A stretch of 43,266 nt of DNA from Planctomycetota bacterium. GTDB taxonomy: Bacteria; Planctomycetota; UBA1135; GCA-002686595. Below are positions 1-8,229 of the stretch, in pieces (the first letter of the stretch is position 1; each line of letters starts with the position of its first letter). The notes below the pieces were generated by a model, which was given only the letters and a program-made list of their open reading frames with translations, made no database searches and had not been told where the DNA came from. Made by a program: the position numbers and the translations under genes. The DNA is taken from the NCBI GenBank assembly GCA_002686595.1, contig NYXZ01000096.1:3296-46561 (forward strand). Direction: 5' to 3'.

Positions 1-639
1 GACATGGCCGATCCGGCCGCCCGGGCCTGCCTTCTGGCCTGGGCCCTGGGCCGGGGAGATTCGGCCGCCGCCCACGAGATCCTGGAAGAGGACCTGGCCG
101 CGGGATTGGCGGCAGTGGGGACGGAGAGGCTGCCGGCGGCTTGGGAGCCCCTGTTTGATGTCCTTGAGCAGCGTTCCATCGCCCTGGAACGGGGAGCCGT
201 GCGCAAAATGCTGAGCGCGGCCTTCGGCGAGGCCGGGCGCCAGCGCTGGCCCGTGGTGTTCGCCCGCTGCGCCCTGCGGGCCGGGTGTTCCAGCCGGGAA
301 GAGGATCTGATGCTGCTGGAGAAGGGGCTGCCAGCTGGGGAAATGGGCCGTTTGATCTGTGGCCAGGCCCACGGAGAGGCCCGCGCCGTTGTTATTGCGG
401 CCCTCAAAGCCTCTGCCGGAGCCGAGCGCGAGGCTTGGCTGGAGGCCGTGGCTGTGGGAGTCGAGGGCCTGCGGGCCAGGCTCCAGGATGCGGCGGTGCG
501 ACGCCTGCTGGGGGAGCTTCTCCTGGCTCTGGGAGAGGGGGATGGGGCTCTCCGGAGCCGCATTATCGACGGTGAGTGGCCTGCTCCCCCCGCCGGAGGA
601 GTTGTGCGCGTGGACCTGATGTCCCGTTGGCTATGGTAG
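1..639 (+). CDS. 3' part of an unrecognised gene
   Basis: The frame is open from the first base (codon 1-3 is GAC, followed by an ATG at 4) and ends with TAG at 637-639, so this is probably the C-terminal part of a longer protein whose start lies outside the window. The visible 211 residues are rich in Ala, Leu, Glu and Arg and look wholly helical, with repeated amphipathic segments similar to HEAT or other alpha-solenoid proteins. There is no catalytic motif, signal peptide or membrane segment. I do not recognise the family. The ATG at 4 could be a real start, but the first residues read like the interior of a helical repeat protein. Confidence 0.55.
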   Translation, partial: DMADPAARACLLAWALGRGDSAAAHEILEEDLAAGLAAVGTERLPAAWEPLFDVLEQRSIALERGAVRKMLSAAFGEAGRQRWPVVFARCALRAGCSSREEDLMLLEKGLPAGEMGRLICGQAHGEARAVVIAALKASAGAEREAWLEAVAVGVEGLRARLQDAAVRRLLGELLLALGEGDGALRSRIIDGEWPAPPAGGVVRVDLMSRWLW

Positions 640-813
640 GCCACAGGAGCCCGTTCACCCGCCCGTCTCCCCCCTTCCCGCCTCCGAGCCACGGCGCGCC
701 CCGTCCCGGCGGCCACCAGTTCTCCTAATTACTCACCATCCTAGGGCCTTTTCCTTGGGACAAACGGCCCTCGGGCCGATACACAAGGGTCTCGCCACAC
801 CTCGCCGCCCCCC

Positions 814-1542
814 ATGTCTTCCGCCAAATCAAACCCACCGACACCCTCCGAGGCTGATCTGCGCCCCTCAGGTCTCAAGCCCGCCGAGCACGACGAGGCC
901 ACGGCCGTCTCCATCGAGCGCGAGGAGTTGGCCGTGGTCTCGGATCCGCGGGGCCCGATTGCTGAGCAGTTTCGTTCCCTGCGCAACTCCATCACGGCCC
1001 TCAACCGCGACGGAGGCTCCCACACGATCGTCATGACAAGCGCCGTGGCCGGAGAGGGCAAGACCGTCGCGACTCTGAACTTGGCCTTTGCCCTAGCGGA
1101 AATGCCGGGCACCCAAGTGCTGGTGATCGATGGTGATCTGCACGGACCGGCCGTGGAGTCCTATTTGGAACTGCCCCGCCGCCAGGGCCTGACAGAAATT
1201 CTATCCGGCGACCTGCCCATGGAACGGGGTGTGCGCCGCACGGCGGTGGAACGGGTCAGCGTGATGGGGCCGGGCACATTGCCCCTGAACCCTTCAGAGT
1301 TACTCGGCTCCGACCGCATGCGGGCCCTGCTAAACGAACTGAAGCAGCGCTTCACCTATGTCCTGATCGACACGCCAGCCGTTACGCAGGTGTCCGATGC
1401 CAGCTTGCTCGGTTCCAAGGTCGACGGCATCGTGCTTGTCGTGCGCCTCGGCAAGACGCCTCGCCACGAAGTTGAGCAGACATACAACAACCTCGAGGCA
1501 TTGGGTGGCAATATCCTCGGGACCTGTTTGACCGGAGCCTGA
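814..1542 (+). CDS. CpsD/CapB-type BY-kinase-like ATPase
   Basis: A 242-residue cytoplasmic P-loop ATPase of the bacterial tyrosine kinase/chromosome-partitioning (CpsD/CapB/Wzc) family, which partners a Wzc-like chain-length protein in exopolysaccharide export. Walker A is SAVAGEGKT (76-84), Walker A' is VLVIDGDLHGP (102-112, with D106 and D108), and Walker B is VLIDTPA (183-189). The family-typical PLNPSELL segment is near 157-164. Residues 1-45 are a polar, Pro-rich, probably disordered extension. The usual C-terminal tyrosine cluster is absent: the protein ends GTCLTGA. It may therefore be a non-autophosphorylating homologue, or be modified elsewhere. No polysaccharide gene adjoins it. 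The ATG at 814 has no clear Shine-Dalgarno sequence. The next gene is convergent. Confidence 0.8.
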   Translation: MSSAKSNPPTPSEADLRPSGLKPAEHDEATAVSIEREELAVVSDPRGPIAEQFRSLRNSITALNRDGGSHTIVMTSAVAGEGKTVATLNLAFALAEMPGTQVLVIDGDLHGPAVESYLELPRRQGLTEILSGDLPMERGVRRTAVERVSVMGPGTLPLNPSELLGSDRMRALLNELKQRFTYVLIDTPAVTQVSDASLLGSKVDGIVLVVRLGKTPRHEVEQTYNNLEALGGNILGTCLTGA

Positions 1543-1562
1543 GGGGCGACTCGCGAATCCAT

Positions 1563-1585
1563 CGACAACTCATTTGAGTTGTTCG
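1563..1585. terminator. Hairpin between convergent genes
   Basis: A near-perfect inverted repeat lies about 20 bases after the CpsD-like stop. The arms are ACAACTCA (1565-1572) and TGAGTTGT (1575-1582), extended outward by CG pairs with one bulged T. There is no long U-run on either strand. Its place in the short gap between two convergent genes fits a bidirectional transcription stop. Confidence 0.45.
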
Positions 1586-1621
1586 TGCCGAGGGACTGGT
1601 GGTCGCCGCAGAGCGGAGCTG

Positions 1622-2449
1622 CTAGCTCCAGGAGAAGAGAGCTGTGCGGATGCGGGTCGCTAGACCGCCGGCCTTATCCAAGGGCTCTTGGGGCTTCGCT
1701 GTCCTGGCTGGATTGATGTCAGAGACGACTGCTTCAGTGCCCGCCCGGGCCGCTCGAATCAGGCGCCCGAGGTTTTTCTTTTCCCAGGCAAGGGCCCGCT
1801 TGTAGTCCAACTGGCTCCGTTCCCGCGCCTTGAACGCGGGGCCGTGGTGGATGCGCTGGTCGGCGCTGGAATGACCTTGGTCCAGGGCCGCGTGAAGCAA
1901 CTCGTGGTGCAGCACGAAGCTGACAAACCAGGCGGGGACATGGTCGCGATCGAGAACCGGATGGATGCGAACCAAGTGATCGGCGTGGCTGTAGGTGCCC
2001 AGGCGCAGGGTATGGCGCGCACGACTGCGGCCGCGTCGCCCCCAGGTTATCCGGGGTGGTGGCGCGGCTTGGAAGTCGGCGGCGAAGGTGGTGGCTAGCA
2101 GGGGGCGGGCTAGCTCGGCCAGGTCGTGGACGGTTCCCTTGGTGGACAGGCTTAGTTTGCGCGGGGTGGGCGGGGGCAACTCGGCCAGCGAGGAGTCGAT
2201 GAAGGCATCGAGGCGTTTGCAGGCCGAGCGGGCTCGGCGGCCGGATCGCAGCCAGGCGGCCAGGTCTTCCAGGACCTCCGGAGAGGCCCCGGCGAAAAAC
2301 GCATGCAGCCGTAGACGCCATGACCCATCATGGTTTCGTGTGGCGCGCACCGGAGCACTGCGCGCGCGGCTGTAGCTGAGCTCTACAGGTGCGCCGAGGG
2401 CACGGGAGATGAGCAGAGTGCTTTTCCGTGCGGCATTGGATTGCTCCAA
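1622..2449 (-). CDS. SprT-like zinc metalloprotein
   Basis: A 275-residue cytoplasmic protein with a SprT-like metallopeptidase centre. HELLH (182-186, inside FVLHHELLHAALD) supplies two zinc ligands and the catalytic Glu, and HHGPAFKARE (201-210) supplies the third His. This spacing and the H-x-G-x-x-F form of the second motif are typical of SprT/Spartan-like domains. Residues 1-100 are basic and partly Pro-rich with no known domain. In other organisms SprT-like proteins act on DNA-protein crosslinks or have unknown substrates; the substrate here cannot be inferred. The gene begins 29 bases after the stop of the carboxypeptidase-regulatory-like gene on the same strand, so cotranscription is likely. 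Confidence 0.75.
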   Translation of the reverse strand: MEQSNAARKSTLLISRALGAPVELSYSRARSAPVRATRNHDGSWRLRLHAFFAGASPEVLEDLAAWLRSGRRARSACKRLDAFIDSSLAELPPPTPRKLSLSTKGTVHDLAELARPLLATTFAADFQAAPPPRITWGRRGRSRARHTLRLGTYSHADHLVRIHPVLDRDHVPAWFVSFVLHHELLHAALDQGHSSADQRIHHGPAFKARERSQLDYKRALAWEKKNLGRLIRAARAGTEAVVSDINPARTAKPQEPLDKAGGLATRIRTALFSWS

Positions 2450-2478
2450 CGCTTCCTGGGGACCTCGGCCCGCGGCGG

Positions 2479-4452
2479 TCAGCGGCGGGCTCCGAGGGTC
2501 AGGTCGTAGACGTATTCTTCGTTTTCGACCACGCGCACTTTGCCTTCCGTGGATTTCACATCAGCCATCTGTTCAAAGATGTTGGCGTCCATGGAAGAGG
2601 TGCGTGAGACGGAGATGCGATAGGAGCCGGGGCGCACGTTGGCGACCTCATAGCGTCCATCCTTGCCGCTCTTGGCGGAGTAGGTCTGGGGGAAGGTGCC
2701 GGGCTCCGGTAGGGGCCTGAGTTGTACGCGGGCGCCCATCATGGCGTTGCCGGCCTGGTCGTAGACCGTGCCCACCACGCTTCCACCGCGCGAGAGCAGG
2801 AGGTCTCCCACATCAAGATCGCCACCCTCCGTTACATTCACATCGCGCAGGCTGAAGTTGGTGTAGCCGCGCAGCTGGATGTCCAACATGTATTGGGCAG
2901 GCGTCAGGCCGCTGATGACGAAGGTTCCGTCGCGCTTGGTGCGCACCTTGGCGGAGGTGGCGTTGGTCGGATAGGCATCGCCCAACATGCGCGTGAAGGC
3001 GTCGTCGGTCCAATCGCTGGCGTGGGTCTGAATCATGGCGCGGGCCACGGGTACCTTGTCCGCATTGATCACGCGGCCGCGGATGGTGCCGCCCTGGGTC
3101 ATGCGGACGGTGATGCCGGGCAGCGTCTGGCCATCGATGACGGTGAATGATTCGGAGAAACTGGCGGCGAATCCGGGAGCCATGGCTTCCACCACAAAGG
3201 AGCCGGCCTTGGGGCAACCAATCGTGAACTGGCCTTTCTCATCTTCCACGCCCTTGGGTTCGGTGGTGGGGGAGGTGGCCTTGGCGTTGGGGATGACTTC
3301 GCGCAGGCGGCAGGTGAAGGCCGTCACGGCGCGTCCGGTCATACTGTCCACCACGCGTCCCTGGACCGTGGGCAGGGTGCTGACGCGGATCACAAGATCG
3401 AGTTTGCCGGTTTCCACGCGTTGCACGCGCTCGGGGCGATAGCCCGGGCCGTTGACCAGGATCGTGTAGCTGCCCGGCGGCAGGTCCTCCAACAGGAACT
3501 GGCCGTTTTCATCCGTTCGCACCTGCGTGCGGGTGGTCTTGTTGCTGCTGCGGTAGGTCAGGGCCATGACGGTGGCGCCCACCACATTTTCCTGGCTCGG
3601 ACCCACTACCTGACCGGCGATCATCTCTGCCACCTGCAAGACCACATCCTTGGTCAGGTTGTCAGTTTCGTCGAAGTTGAGGCCGCTCAAGATCAGCGTG
3701 CCGTAACCCGAGGCGGTGACCTCCAGGTTGCGCATGCCGCGCTTGGGGACATTGCTGAAGACATACTGACCCGCTGAATCTGTTTCGACGGTCAGGCGAT
3801 CAGGGCTCGGCTTGTCGGCGCTGAACATGATTGCCGAATCCAGGTTCATGATGGCCCCGGAGACCACATTGCCAGCCGTGTCCCGCACGGTGCCCGTGAG
3901 TCGGGCTCCCTCGTGCAGCACGATGGGCGGCTCTTCGTAGATGCCGGTGGTCCCCACGTTCACATCTGAAATCTCCGCCGGGCTGTAGTCCGCGTGGCGG
4001 GCGGTCAAGCTGTAGCCGTTGCGCGGTTCCACATCCTTGAACACATAGCGCCCGTTGGCGTCACTGGTTGTCTCCCACTGCTCGCCGGTTTGGCCATCGT
4101 CATCGGCGAAGAAGAAGCCCTGGAAGCTGAAGGTGGACAGGATCACCGTGGCGTCGGCGACCGGCTCGCGGTTCATGTTTTGGACCAGGCCCGTGAGCTG
4201 GTTCTCGAAGTCACTGGCCGTGGCGCGCTCCTCGTCCTGGAGCGGCGCGCTGGCTATATCGACCGTGCCGCGCTCGGAGTCCGGTGCATCGGTGAGGGTT
4301 GCCGAGCCGCCGTCGTTCTCTTGCACTTGGGTGGCGGCCTGCTCGACCTCTAGGCCCGAGGGATTGTCGTCGTCGGAGGAGCCGACCTGGAAAGCGAAGA
4401 AGAGCGTGGCTACGGCCACGACGACCATGATCAGGGCGAGGATGGGGCGCAT
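2479..4452 (-). CDS. Membrane-anchored protein with six carboxypeptidase-regulatory-like repeats
   Basis: A 657-residue protein with an N-terminal hydrophobic segment (about 4-23) that should anchor it in the membrane or act as a signal. It continues with an acidic, Asp/Glu/Thr-rich linker to about residue 85. At least six carboxypeptidase-regulatory-like (transthyretin-fold) beta-sandwich repeats follow. Each opens with a phrase such as LTGLVQNMNREPVADATV, LTGTVRDTAGNVVSGA, IAGQVVGPSQENVVGATV, VQGRVVDSMTGRAVTA, IRGRVINADKVPVARA or VVGTVYDQAGNAMMGARV, and most contain G-x-Y/F-x-[FIL]-x-x-[VL]-x-P-G-x-Y strands. No peptidase domain is present. Such proteins usually serve in adhesion, scaffolding or glycan binding outside the cytoplasm. 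The exact role is unknown. Confidence 0.8.
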   Translation of the reverse strand: MRPILALIMVVVAVATLFFAFQVGSSDDDNPSGLEVEQAATQVQENDGGSATLTDAPDSERGTVDIASAPLQDEERATASDFENQLTGLVQNMNREPVADATVILSTFSFQGFFFADDDGQTGEQWETTSDANGRYVFKDVEPRNGYSLTARHADYSPAEISDVNVGTTGIYEEPPIVLHEGARLTGTVRDTAGNVVSGAIMNLDSAIMFSADKPSPDRLTVETDSAGQYVFSNVPKRGMRNLEVTASGYGTLILSGLNFDETDNLTKDVVLQVAEMIAGQVVGPSQENVVGATVMALTYRSSNKTTRTQVRTDENGQFLLEDLPPGSYTILVNGPGYRPERVQRVETGKLDLVIRVSTLPTVQGRVVDSMTGRAVTAFTCRLREVIPNAKATSPTTEPKGVEDEKGQFTIGCPKAGSFVVEAMAPGFAASFSESFTVIDGQTLPGITVRMTQGGTIRGRVINADKVPVARAMIQTHASDWTDDAFTRMLGDAYPTNATSAKVRTKRDGTFVISGLTPAQYMLDIQLRGYTNFSLRDVNVTEGGDLDVGDLLLSRGGSVVGTVYDQAGNAMMGARVQLRPLPEPGTFPQTYSAKSGKDGRYEVANVRPGSYRISVSRTSSMDANIFEQMADVKSTEGKVRVVENEEYVYDLTLGARR

Positions 4453-4540
4453 CGGTTAGATTTCTCGATGGGGATGGATAGGGACGGGGGTGTGCGGTGG
4501 ACGAGTCGAGGTCGGATTCCTTCCAAGTTATCGGCTCGTA

Positions 4541-4546
4541 ATTATA
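4541..4546 (-). promoter_or_regulatory. Candidate -10 box (TATAAT)
   Basis: The minus strand carries a perfect TATAAT here, in a locally AT-rich patch about 90 bases before the start of the carboxypeptidase-regulatory-like gene. No good -35 box lies 16-18 bases upstream, so only the -10 match supports it. Confidence 0.3.
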
Positions 4547-4569
4547 TGGAAAGGCGCCGGGAGTTGGAT

Positions 4570-5127
4570 TCAGGCACCGGCCGCCTTGGAAGGAGCGCGG
4601 TCGCTGGAGCTGGGCAAGCGTTCCCGGGCCGAGGCCGGGGGCAGGGACTCCCAGGAGATCTGGAAGCCCAGGAACCAGGCAAAAACGACCAATTCCAGGT
4701 CAGCCCGGCGTTTGATCTCGATGGTTCCCGCGCGTCCCAGGAGGCCCAGGCGGATGCGGGCCATTTCCCCGGTGCGCGGGGCCACCAACAGCCAGCCGCG
4801 GCCCCAGCCGGGCAGGGGCAGGAGGCGCAGGGCCTTCTGCCCCGTGGACAGGGATACCTCGCGGCGGCGGACGCTCCAGCGCAGGCTGGACCCGAGCCAT
4901 TCGCGGGCCTCGGTCCAGAGGGAGAACTGGCTGCGCAGGAGGCCTGGATCGCGGCGAATCGAGAGCTGCTCGCCCTTTTCCGGCTGGTATTCGCCGGCGA
5001 CCACCATGCCCCACATGTTGCGGCGCACGCGCACGGTGCCCACGGGCCCGTCGTCGCCGGATATGCGGTGGGTCGTGTTCCACAGCCCGGAGACCCGGAC
5101 TTGGAGGTTCTTGTCGGATTGACTCAT
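4570..5127 (-). CDS. Conserved-looking hypothetical protein
   Basis: An unrecognised protein of 185 residues. Its N-terminal two thirds alternate short beta-strand-like segments rich in Arg, Trp and Val, for example VRVRRNMWGMVVAGEY and LRWSVRRREVSL. That pattern fits a small beta-rich domain that begins by positioning a ligand or lipid surface, but no family can be named. Residues about 142-162 (LELVVFAWFLGFQISWESL) form one hydrophobic stretch that may be a membrane segment near the C-terminus. The tail is Ser/Ala/Arg-rich. The ATG at 5127 gives MSQSDKN. The carboxypeptidase-regulatory-like gene follows on the same strand after a 117-base gap. Confidence 0.6.
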   Translation of the reverse strand: MSQSDKNLQVRVSGLWNTTHRISGDDGPVGTVRVRRNMWGMVVAGEYQPEKGEQLSIRRDPGLLRSQFSLWTEAREWLGSSLRWSVRRREVSLSTGQKALRLLPLPGWGRGWLLVAPRTGEMARIRLGLLGRAGTIEIKRRADLELVVFAWFLGFQISWESLPPASARERLPSSSDRAPSKAAGA

Positions 5128-5366
5128 GGGGAACCGCTGCGGGGGAGGTTACAGACGGGGGGGCTAGCGGGGGAGTGCCAGTCCCTGTTTCGACGCCTGG
5201 AGTTCGTTTCCTGAGGGCGCTGACCCACTTCATGGCCTGGAATCGATGTTTTTCGGTCCTGCGCCATCAGCCCACCCCTGCCCGGCTGCCGCTTGTCCAG
5301 CGGCTGGCCGGGGCCAAGCCTCGGGGGCCCGGGTGTATTGAGGCCCCTTCATCCCCCAGCCTCGGC

Positions 5367-5837
5367 CTAAAAAAGGGCCCGCAGGCCCTCCGGCAAGCAT
5401 TCGCCGGTGCTGCCACAGGGGTCGCAGAAGTTGTTGTCGGCCGCGGGCAACTCGTCGCAACAGGAACAGTCCTTGAGTTTGGCAAGGGCTGTCTCCAGCC
5501 GCCCCTGTTGGGCCTTGAGGGCATCGAGGTGGGCCGCCAGCAGCAGTTGGTGCTCCTCCAGGGCGCGGCGGACGCGCTGGAGGAGGGCCGTTCGATCACC
5601 ATCCTTGGGCTGGATGCCGACGATTTCGCGGATGCGTTCCAGGGGCAGGCCAAGCTCCTGGAGGTCGCGGATCATGGCCACCCGCTGGGCGCTGGCGCGG
5701 CGGTAGTAGCGGAAGCCGCCATCGCTGCGCAGGGTCGGCTTGAGCAGGCCCAGTTCCTCGTAGTAGCGCAGGGTGCGCAGATTGGTCCCGGCCAGGGTGG
5801 CGAACTCGCCGATCTTGATCAGATCCTGTTTGCTCAT
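5367..5837 (-). CDS. MerR-family regulator with C-terminal Cys cluster
   Basis: A 156-residue MerR-type transcription factor. Residues 6-75 form the winged helix-turn-helix, with the family hallmarks TLRYYEELGLLKP (22-34) and GGFRYYRRAS (40-49). Residues about 80-122 form the dimerisation coiled coil. The tail has six cysteines (C124, C126, C127, C138, C141, C147), suggesting metal or redox sensing. The spacing does not match classical MerR, CueR or SoxR well enough to name the signal. I chose the ATG at 5837 (MSKQDLIKIGEFA) because it gives the standard MerR N-terminus; longer frames upstream are not family-like. The divergent YugP-type peptidase gene at 6082 is a possible target. Confidence 0.85.
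   Translation of the reverse strand: MSKQDLIKIGEFATLAGTNLRTLRYYEELGLLKPTLRSDGGFRYYRRASAQRVAMIRDLQELGLPLERIREIVGIQPKDGDRTALLQRVRRALEEHQLLLAAHLDALKAQQGRLETALAKLKDCSCCDELPAADNNFCDPCGSTGECLPEGLRALF
5369..5389 (-). terminator. Intrinsic terminator overlapping the merR stop
   Basis: On the minus strand AGGGCC, a TGCG loop and GGCCCT form a GC-rich stem followed at once by a run of Ts. The T-run supplies the last Leu-Phe codons and leads into the TAG stop, so the terminator lies within the last codons of the MerR gene. Confidence 0.6.
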
Positions 5838-5901
5838 AGCGGGGCAGGTCCGGCTCCGCCGGAGACACAAATCTAACCCTAGCGTGAGAATACACAAGGG
5901 A

Positions 5902-5919
5902 GGCTGGGACTTCCAGTCC
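5902..5919. promoter_or_regulatory. Candidate MerR operator
   Basis: An imperfect inverted repeat (CTGG at 904-907 of this kilobase, five bases, CCAG at 913-916, with partly matching flanks) lies 65-80 bases before the MerR-type gene, in its divergent gap with the YugP-type peptidase gene. MerR regulators often bind short dyads in such gaps. No promoter with the long spacing typical of MerR could be assigned around it. Confidence 0.25.
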
Positions 5920-6081
5920 GAGAATGTGGTCCAGGGGCGGTGCGAGGGCTGGTAGCGGGCTTCCGCATGACCCATTCCAGTGACATCATGACCGGCCCAG
6001 CCCGGAGTCCGGTCCGACCAGGAGCGGTGGGCTTGACCTTCCGAGCTGGTACAGCCAGTCCGATAAACCAAGGAAATCACC

Positions 6082-6771
6082 ATGTTTGGCTTCTTCTTCG
6101 ATCCCTTTTGGATGCTCGTCACCCTCATCGGTGGCGGCCTGACCCTGTGGGCTCAAATGCGCGTCAAGTCCACCTTCGGCAAGTACTCCCAGGTGGGTGT
6201 GCGCTCGGGCATGACCGGGGCCCAAGCGGCACGGGCCGTGTGCCGGGCGGGTGGCGTGGAGGAAGTCGCCATCGAACGCCACGGCGGTTTCCTGAGCGAT
6301 CACTACAACCCCAAGACGAGAACCCTGGCCCTTTCGCCGGATGTGCATGACGGGCGTTCGGTGTCCTCCATCGCCGTGGCCGCCCACGAGGCGGGCCACG
6401 CCATCCAGCATGCGTCCAACTACGGGCCCCTGGGTTTGCGTTCGAGCCTGGTGCCCATGGCGGGCATCGGCTCGCGCCTCTGGTACTTACCGTTCTTCCT
6501 GGGGATCGTGCTGAACATGCAGCCCCTGATTCAGTTGGCCGTGTTGCTGTTCTCGGGAGTCGTCCTGTTTCAACTGGTCACCCTGCCGGTGGAGTTCGAT
6601 GCCAGCAAGCGCGCCAAGGCCGTCTTGACCTCCAGCGGAATCGTGTCCACGGCCGATGAGGCGCGGGGCGTTGAACAGGTCCTGGGCGCGGCAGCCATGA
6701 CCTATGTGGCCGCCGTGGCCGCTTCGATCCTGCAACTCCTCTACCTCGTGATGCGGTCCAGTCGGGACTGA
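6082..6771 (+). CDS. YugP-type membrane zinc metallopeptidase
   Basis: A 229-residue integral membrane protein of the neutral zinc metallopeptidase family represented by YugP. An N-terminal hydrophobic segment (about 5-24) precedes a cytoplasm-facing domain with the HEAGH motif (H102, E103, H106). The conserved GGFLSDHYNPKTRTLALSPDVHD-type stretch before it is family-characteristic. Hydrophobic segments follow around 132-172, and one at about 208-224 near the C-terminus. The conserved FDAS-x-R-A segment after the second membrane region is present and probably supplies the third metal ligand. A good Shine-Dalgarno sequence, AAGGAAAT, sits about 6 bases before the ATG. The physiological substrate of the family is unknown. 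The pgi gene follows 56 bases later. Confidence 0.88.
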   Translation: MFGFFFDPFWMLVTLIGGGLTLWAQMRVKSTFGKYSQVGVRSGMTGAQAARAVCRAGGVEEVAIERHGGFLSDHYNPKTRTLALSPDVHDGRSVSSIAVAAHEAGHAIQHASNYGPLGLRSSLVPMAGIGSRLWYLPFFLGIVLNMQPLIQLAVLLFSGVVLFQLVTLPVEFDASKRAKAVLTSSGIVSTADEARGVEQVLGAAAMTYVAAVAASILQLLYLVMRSSRD

Positions 6772-6827
6772 AGCCGTCGCGACTACACTCAGGTGCCAAC
6801 CCCCCCAAACCATCAACTCCACTTGCC

Positions 6828-8219
6828 ATGGACCAGATTAGCCTAGACATCACGAACCTCTTCGCCCCTATCGTGGGCCCGCGCGCGGGGTTGAACGAGG
6901 AGGAGTTCAAAGCCATGGCCGAGCCTTCGCGCCAGGCCCTGGCGGCGGTTCAGGAACGGCGCGAGCGGGACTTGCGTTGGCTGGCCTTGCCCCAGGCCGA
7001 AGGTGTGCGCGATGAAATCCTGACCTATGCGGATTCCGTCAAGGGCCAGTTCGACAATGTGGTCATCCTGGGGATCGGGGGCTCGGGGCTTGGTATGCGC
7101 GCCCTGCAGACGGCCCTCAATGGACCCTATCACGACCTGGAACCCCAGGCCGGATTGCCGCGCCTGTTCGTGCTGGACAATGTGGACCCGGACCTGATCG
7201 GGGAGTTCCTCGAAACAAATGACCCGGCGCGCACGCTGTTCAATGTGATCAGCAAGTCAGGTGGCACGGCGGAGACCATGAGCCAGTTCCTGATCTTCCG
7301 CCAGCAGCTGATCGAGGCCGTCGGCGCGGAAGAACACGCTCGCCATGTGGTCGTGACAACGGACGCGGAGCGAGGGTTCCTGCGCGAAATCGCTGACCGC
7401 GAGGGCTACTGCGCCTTCACCGTGCCCGACGGTGTTGGCGGGCGTTTCAGCGTGCTCTCCCCGGTCGGACTACTGCCGGCGGCCCTGGTGGGGATTGACA
7501 TCGAAGGCCTGCTGAAGGGCGCCGATCACATGGATGAGCGCTGTCGCGGGGCGGAGTTCATGGACAACCCGGCCCTGGTTTGCGCCGCGGTCCAATACCT
7601 GTTGCAGACCAACCACGACCTGCCGATCGCGGTCACCTTTTCCTACAGCCACCGCCTGCGTGATTTGGCCGACTGGTATGCCCAGTTGCTGGCTGAATCA
7701 ATTGGCAAGCGCCAGGGGCGCGACGGATCCACCGTCCACGCCGGGCCAACCCCGGTGCGCGCCGTGGGCGTTACGGATCAACACAGCCAGGTGCAGCTCT
7801 ACATGGAAGGCCCCTTTGACAAGTGGTTTACCTTCCTAGCAGTTGAGCAGTCAGACCACACGGTGACGATCCCCGAGGCCTACGGGGACATCCCCGGCGT
7901 GGGCTACCTCGGCGGCCGCACGCTGAACGAACTCTTTGCCGCCGAACGCGACGGCACGCGCGTGGCCCTGACCGATGCCGGCCGCCCGAACATGACCGTT
8001 TCTTTCCCCCGTGTCGACGCACACACCATCGGCCAGTACCTGTACATGATGGAGCTGGCCGTGGCGGTCATGGGCGAGCACTACGGCGTCGATGCCTTCG
8101 ATCAACCGGGCGTGGAAGCCGGCAAGGTGGCCGCCTATGCCCTGATGGGGCGCGAGGGCTTCGCCGAGGAAAAAACGCGCATCGAAGCTGGCATGCCCAC
8201 GGAACGGCGCACGCTCTGA
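6828..8219 (+). CDS. pgi: Glucose-6-phosphate isomerase
   Basis: A 463-residue cytoplasmic enzyme interconverting glucose-6-phosphate and fructose-6-phosphate in glycolysis and gluconeogenesis. The sugar-isomerase (SIS) fold shows GIGGSGLGMRAL near residue 84 and SKSGGTAETMSQF near 141 for phosphate binding. Both family signatures are present: DGVGGRFSVLSPVG in the middle and GVDAFDQPGVEAGK at about 420-433, the latter carrying the conserved FDQ-x-GVE-x-x-K catalytic region. The length fits the shorter bacterial form. The 3' end is the interesting part: a diverged copy of its last 46 codons recurs 2 kb downstream at 10133-10273, with accessory genes between the copies. Confidence 0.95.
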   Translation: MDQISLDITNLFAPIVGPRAGLNEEEFKAMAEPSRQALAAVQERRERDLRWLALPQAEGVRDEILTYADSVKGQFDNVVILGIGGSGLGMRALQTALNGPYHDLEPQAGLPRLFVLDNVDPDLIGEFLETNDPARTLFNVISKSGGTAETMSQFLIFRQQLIEAVGAEEHARHVVVTTDAERGFLREIADREGYCAFTVPDGVGGRFSVLSPVGLLPAALVGIDIEGLLKGADHMDERCRGAEFMDNPALVCAAVQYLLQTNHDLPIAVTFSYSHRLRDLADWYAQLLAESIGKRQGRDGSTVHAGPTPVRAVGVTDQHSQVQLYMEGPFDKWFTFLAVEQSDHTVTIPEAYGDIPGVGYLGGRTLNELFAAERDGTRVALTDAGRPNMTVSFPRVDAHTIGQYLYMMELAVAVMGEHYGVDAFDQPGVEAGKVAAYALMGREGFAEEKTRIEAGMPTERRTL

Positions 8220-8225
8220 TTGATA
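8217..8225 (+). repeat. 9-bp direct repeat, left copy
   Basis: TGATTGATA starts with the pgi stop codon and recurs exactly at 10117-10125, just before the displaced pgi 3' fragment. The pair bounds the accessory island and could be a target-site duplication. No convincing inverted repeats lie inside it. Confidence 0.4.
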
Positions 8226-8229
8226 CGGT

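Noticed and set aside
2722-3777. Plus-strand ORFs inside the carboxypeptidase-regulatory-like gene
   Set aside because: They are His/Gly/Ala/Arg-rich products of the third-position GC bias of the minus-strand gene, which has clear repeats and a signal anchor.
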